A stretch of 64,000 nucleotides of DNA, taken from the NCBI GenBank assembly GCA_002245135.1, contig NGBS01000005.1, positions 182,379 through 246,378 on the forward strand, written 5' to 3'. Each line of letters starts with the position of its first letter. Position 1 is the stretch's first letter. Of the stretch, positions 63,301 through 64,000 are shown one piece after another. Under the pieces are notes generated by a model that was not told the DNA's origin, searched no databases, and saw nothing but the letters and a program-made list of their open reading frames with translations. The translations under genes were made by a program, and so were the position numbers. This DNA comes from Proteromonas lacertae (lineage: Eukaryota > Sar > Bigyra > Opalinata > Proteromonadidae).

Positions 63301-64000
63301 AATAATATACATCACTTTCTCTTACTTTATTGTGTAATTCTGCAATCATAGACTATTTTATAATATATTACTATTGTTATACGTTATTTCTGGATAATAT
63401 TTCATTATATTGTGTCTGAAGTTTATTATATTTATTGTTCTCTTGTTGTAAATCCATTTTTAGTTGATTTATTACATCATTTGATTCTTTTACTTCAAAT
63501 TCTAACTTGCCATTCTTCACTTCTAATCTGTTTATTGTATCTTTTTGTTCTGTAGTAGAACTCTATGTATTTTATATAATATAATAATTATTATTATATA
63601 TATACTAAAGCTTTATCTAGTTTTTTATGAATATCTTCATTCTCATTCTATATTAATAAACATATGCTTTTATACATCTTTGTCATCAATTATTCTTTTT
63701 AGTTTCTCAATTTCTTCTTTATAATTCTTTAAATCATTATCATATTTTTCTTTATTATTCTGTGATTCGTGAGATATTCTACTGATTTCATTCTTTAACT
63801 TATTCATTTCAACATCATTTTGGTTTATCTGCTTCTGCAATTCAGTCTATTCAATAAATGGTAATAAGAATACATTCTTTACACAAACATCTTCATATTG
63901 GTTGTTTATATTATCCACTATTTGATGCGCACTCTTTAAGCTATTCTATACCACAATATATAATGAATATAGATATACATTTTCTGTGATTAACATATTA
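60360..64000 (-). CDS. long coiled-coil protein, C-terminal part (5' end beyond window)
   Basis: Minus-strand chain of about 15-20 exons. Nearly every one encodes heptad-like helix rich in Asn, Gln, Glu, Lys and Ile (for example INNIKMEYNNLQDQAKELQV, MKQQQKEYENVKNKYNTLSH, IEEMDETINNLTSQIE). Introns of about 30-50 nt divide it, and many exons end shortly after an NQ or KQ pair, giving a modular, repeated look. It ends HPNENKLPTNVNINC at 60360. No motor, GRIP or other C-terminal domain is visible. It may be a golgin, a basal-body or fibre component, or another tether; the sequence here does not decide. Confidence 0.7.

Overview
The window is nuclear DNA of an AT-rich microbial eukaryote. Genes on both strands are split by many very short introns (about 25-60 nt) that nearly always start GTAT and end TAG. 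TAA, TAG and TGA are all used as stops. The gene set includes a RAD51 paralogue, condensin II, GEMIN3, ESCRT-I VPS37, STK36/FUSED kinase, a polycystin-type channel, a class C GPCR, BTB proteins and GLUG-type surface proteins. Condensin II argues against a fungus, and STK36 plus polycystin suggest a lineage that has or had cilia. I cannot name the species from sequence alone; an amoeboflagellate-like protist is my best guess.

Layout. 1-1075: 3' part of an RGS-domain gene. 1592-16085: a rearranged region with a truncated GLUG surface-protein copy and two copies of a block (about 2391-8135 and 11656-16085) carrying the 5' end of NCAPG2, an XRCC3-like gene, a GLUG or stalk surface protein and two small membrane proteins. 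The only complete NCAPG2 lies across the second copy. 16426-17518: glucosamine-6-phosphate deaminase. 18082-25020: one reading path through 12 introns joins a catalytically dead nicotinamidase-like domain, a beta-sandwich, ankyrin repeats, a UBR box, two RyR domains, more ankyrin repeats and a polycystin-type channel. 25141-29348: STK36/FUSED. 29439-41172: a class C GPCR with about nine tandem periplasmic-binding-protein domains outside the membrane. 41501-53331: compact housekeeping genes (WKF protein, glycosyltransferase-like protein, C2H2-HMG protein, UBE2D-type E2, DDX20-like helicase, OCA2-like pseudophosphatase, IMPACT, an acidic unknown, a small membrane protein, VPS37). 53256-60282: three tandem BTB genes on a 2361-bp repeat, the third with a different 3' end. 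60360-64000: the C-terminal part of a long coiled-coil protein.

The two strongest candidates for undescribed biology are neighbours, separated by the FUSED kinase. One is the nicotinamidase-like/UBR/RyR/polycystin channel, which looks like a ligand sensor built from a dead enzyme. The other is the nine-domain receptor, whose binding domains alternate between canonical and degenerate types. Both point to elaborate small-molecule sensing at the cell surface.

No transposon, virus-like element, CRISPR array, rRNA or tRNA was recognised. Intron and domain calls are by eye; no search was run.
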